Assembly (NCBI RefSeq): GCF_000775615.1
Contig: NZ_AVPG01000017.1
Coordinates: 1 to 64,000, forward strand
Origin: Pontibacillus litoralis JSM 072002
GTDB lineage: Bacteria; Bacillota; Bacilli; Bacillales; BH030062
DNA length: 64,000 nucleotides
Direction of reading: 5' to 3'
Shown here: positions 63,944 through 64,000 of the stretch, piece after piece
How the letters are laid out: every line of letters starts with the position of its first letter
Position numbering within the stretch: the first letter of the stretch is position 1
Program-made: the position numbers and the translations under genes
Notes under the pieces: model-generated
Seen by the model: only the letters and a program-made list of their open reading frames with translations
What the model was told of the DNA's origin: nothing
The model's database searches: none

Positions 63944-64000
63944 CTACGACATTTTCAATTTGACTTCATGAACTGTTGTTTGGGTGATCATTTCCTTTAT
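63944..64000 (-). CDS. Possible C-terminal end of a gene beyond the window
   Basis: An open minus-strand frame of 18 codons reaches the window edge and ends at TAG 63944 with IKEMITQTTVHEVKLKMS. It may be the end of a gene entering from the right, or start at its internal ATG after AAAGGA. Too short to identify. Confidence 0.3.
   Translation of the reverse strand: MKEMITQTTVHEVKLKMS

Overview
The window is chromosomal DNA from an endospore-forming Bacillaceae bacterium. Most genes are on the minus strand and follow the Bacillus subtilis order: fer-ypbB-recS-ypbD, sigX-rsiX, resABCDE, rluB, spmAB-dacB, scpAB, ypuF, ribT, ppiB, lysA, spoVA, spoIIA-sigF, dacF, pdp/pupG/drm, xerD, fur, spoIIM, yqxK, nudF, yqkF, yqkE, yqkB, mce, polYB, yqjQ, yqjP. 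Low GC, Shine-Dalgarno sites, frequent TTG/GTG starts and spore genes agree with this. A halotolerant genus near Virgibacillus/Oceanobacillus/Pontibacillus is plausible, but the sequence alone does not name it.

Region by region. 1-5.6 kb: the end of cotJC, a shortened ypbE-like gene, ypbD, a RecQ helicase, ypbB, ferredoxin, an XRE regulator and a type I pyrophosphatase. 5.6-11.4 kb: anti-sigma/sigma pair RsiX-SigX with a visible SigX-type promoter; a cobalamin riboswitch with terminator driving a DUF4430 lipoprotein and an ECF S component; the ResDE two-component system. 11.5-20.7 kb: ResABC cytochrome c maturation, RluB, spore maturation genes, a SodF-type superoxide dismutase, and condensin subunits ScpAB. 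20.8-24.7 kb: a YjcZ-type miniprotein, YpuF, an orphan RibT, an M50 protease, PpiB and LysA. 24.9-32.8 kb: the spoVA operon (SpoVAA, AB, AC, AD, AEB, AEA, AF) behind a sigma-G-like promoter, spoIIAA-spoIIAB-sigF and dacF. 32.9-46.4 kb: nucleoside salvage, XerD, Fur with Per-like boxes, SpoIIM, an EndoQ-like PHP protein, NudF, YqkF, a type I toxin-antitoxin locus, YqkE/YqkB/Mce, a Y-family polymerase, and YqjQ/YqjP with a TetR-type palindrome.

46.6-64 kb is accessory. It holds a pair of tiny membrane proteins, a YrzF-like kinase, and a six-gene unit (YjiH permease, family III CoA-transferase, acyl-CoA dehydrogenase, HutU, HutI, HutG) divergent from an AraC-type response regulator. It then has a glutathione-independent formaldehyde dehydrogenase, RocB, a glycerophosphodiesterase, a universal stress protein, two uncharacterised membrane proteins and a signal-less amidase.

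The most interesting system is the 47.8-57.2 kb unit. The hut genes from urocanate onward are present, but histidine ammonia-lyase is replaced by a CoA-transferase and an acyl-CoA dehydrogenase. This layout fits a catabolic route that activates imidazole propionate to its CoA thioester, dehydrogenates it to urocanoyl-CoA, passes the CoA to the next substrate molecule, and degrades the freed urocanate to glutamate. The substrate is an inference; the gene order is directly visible.
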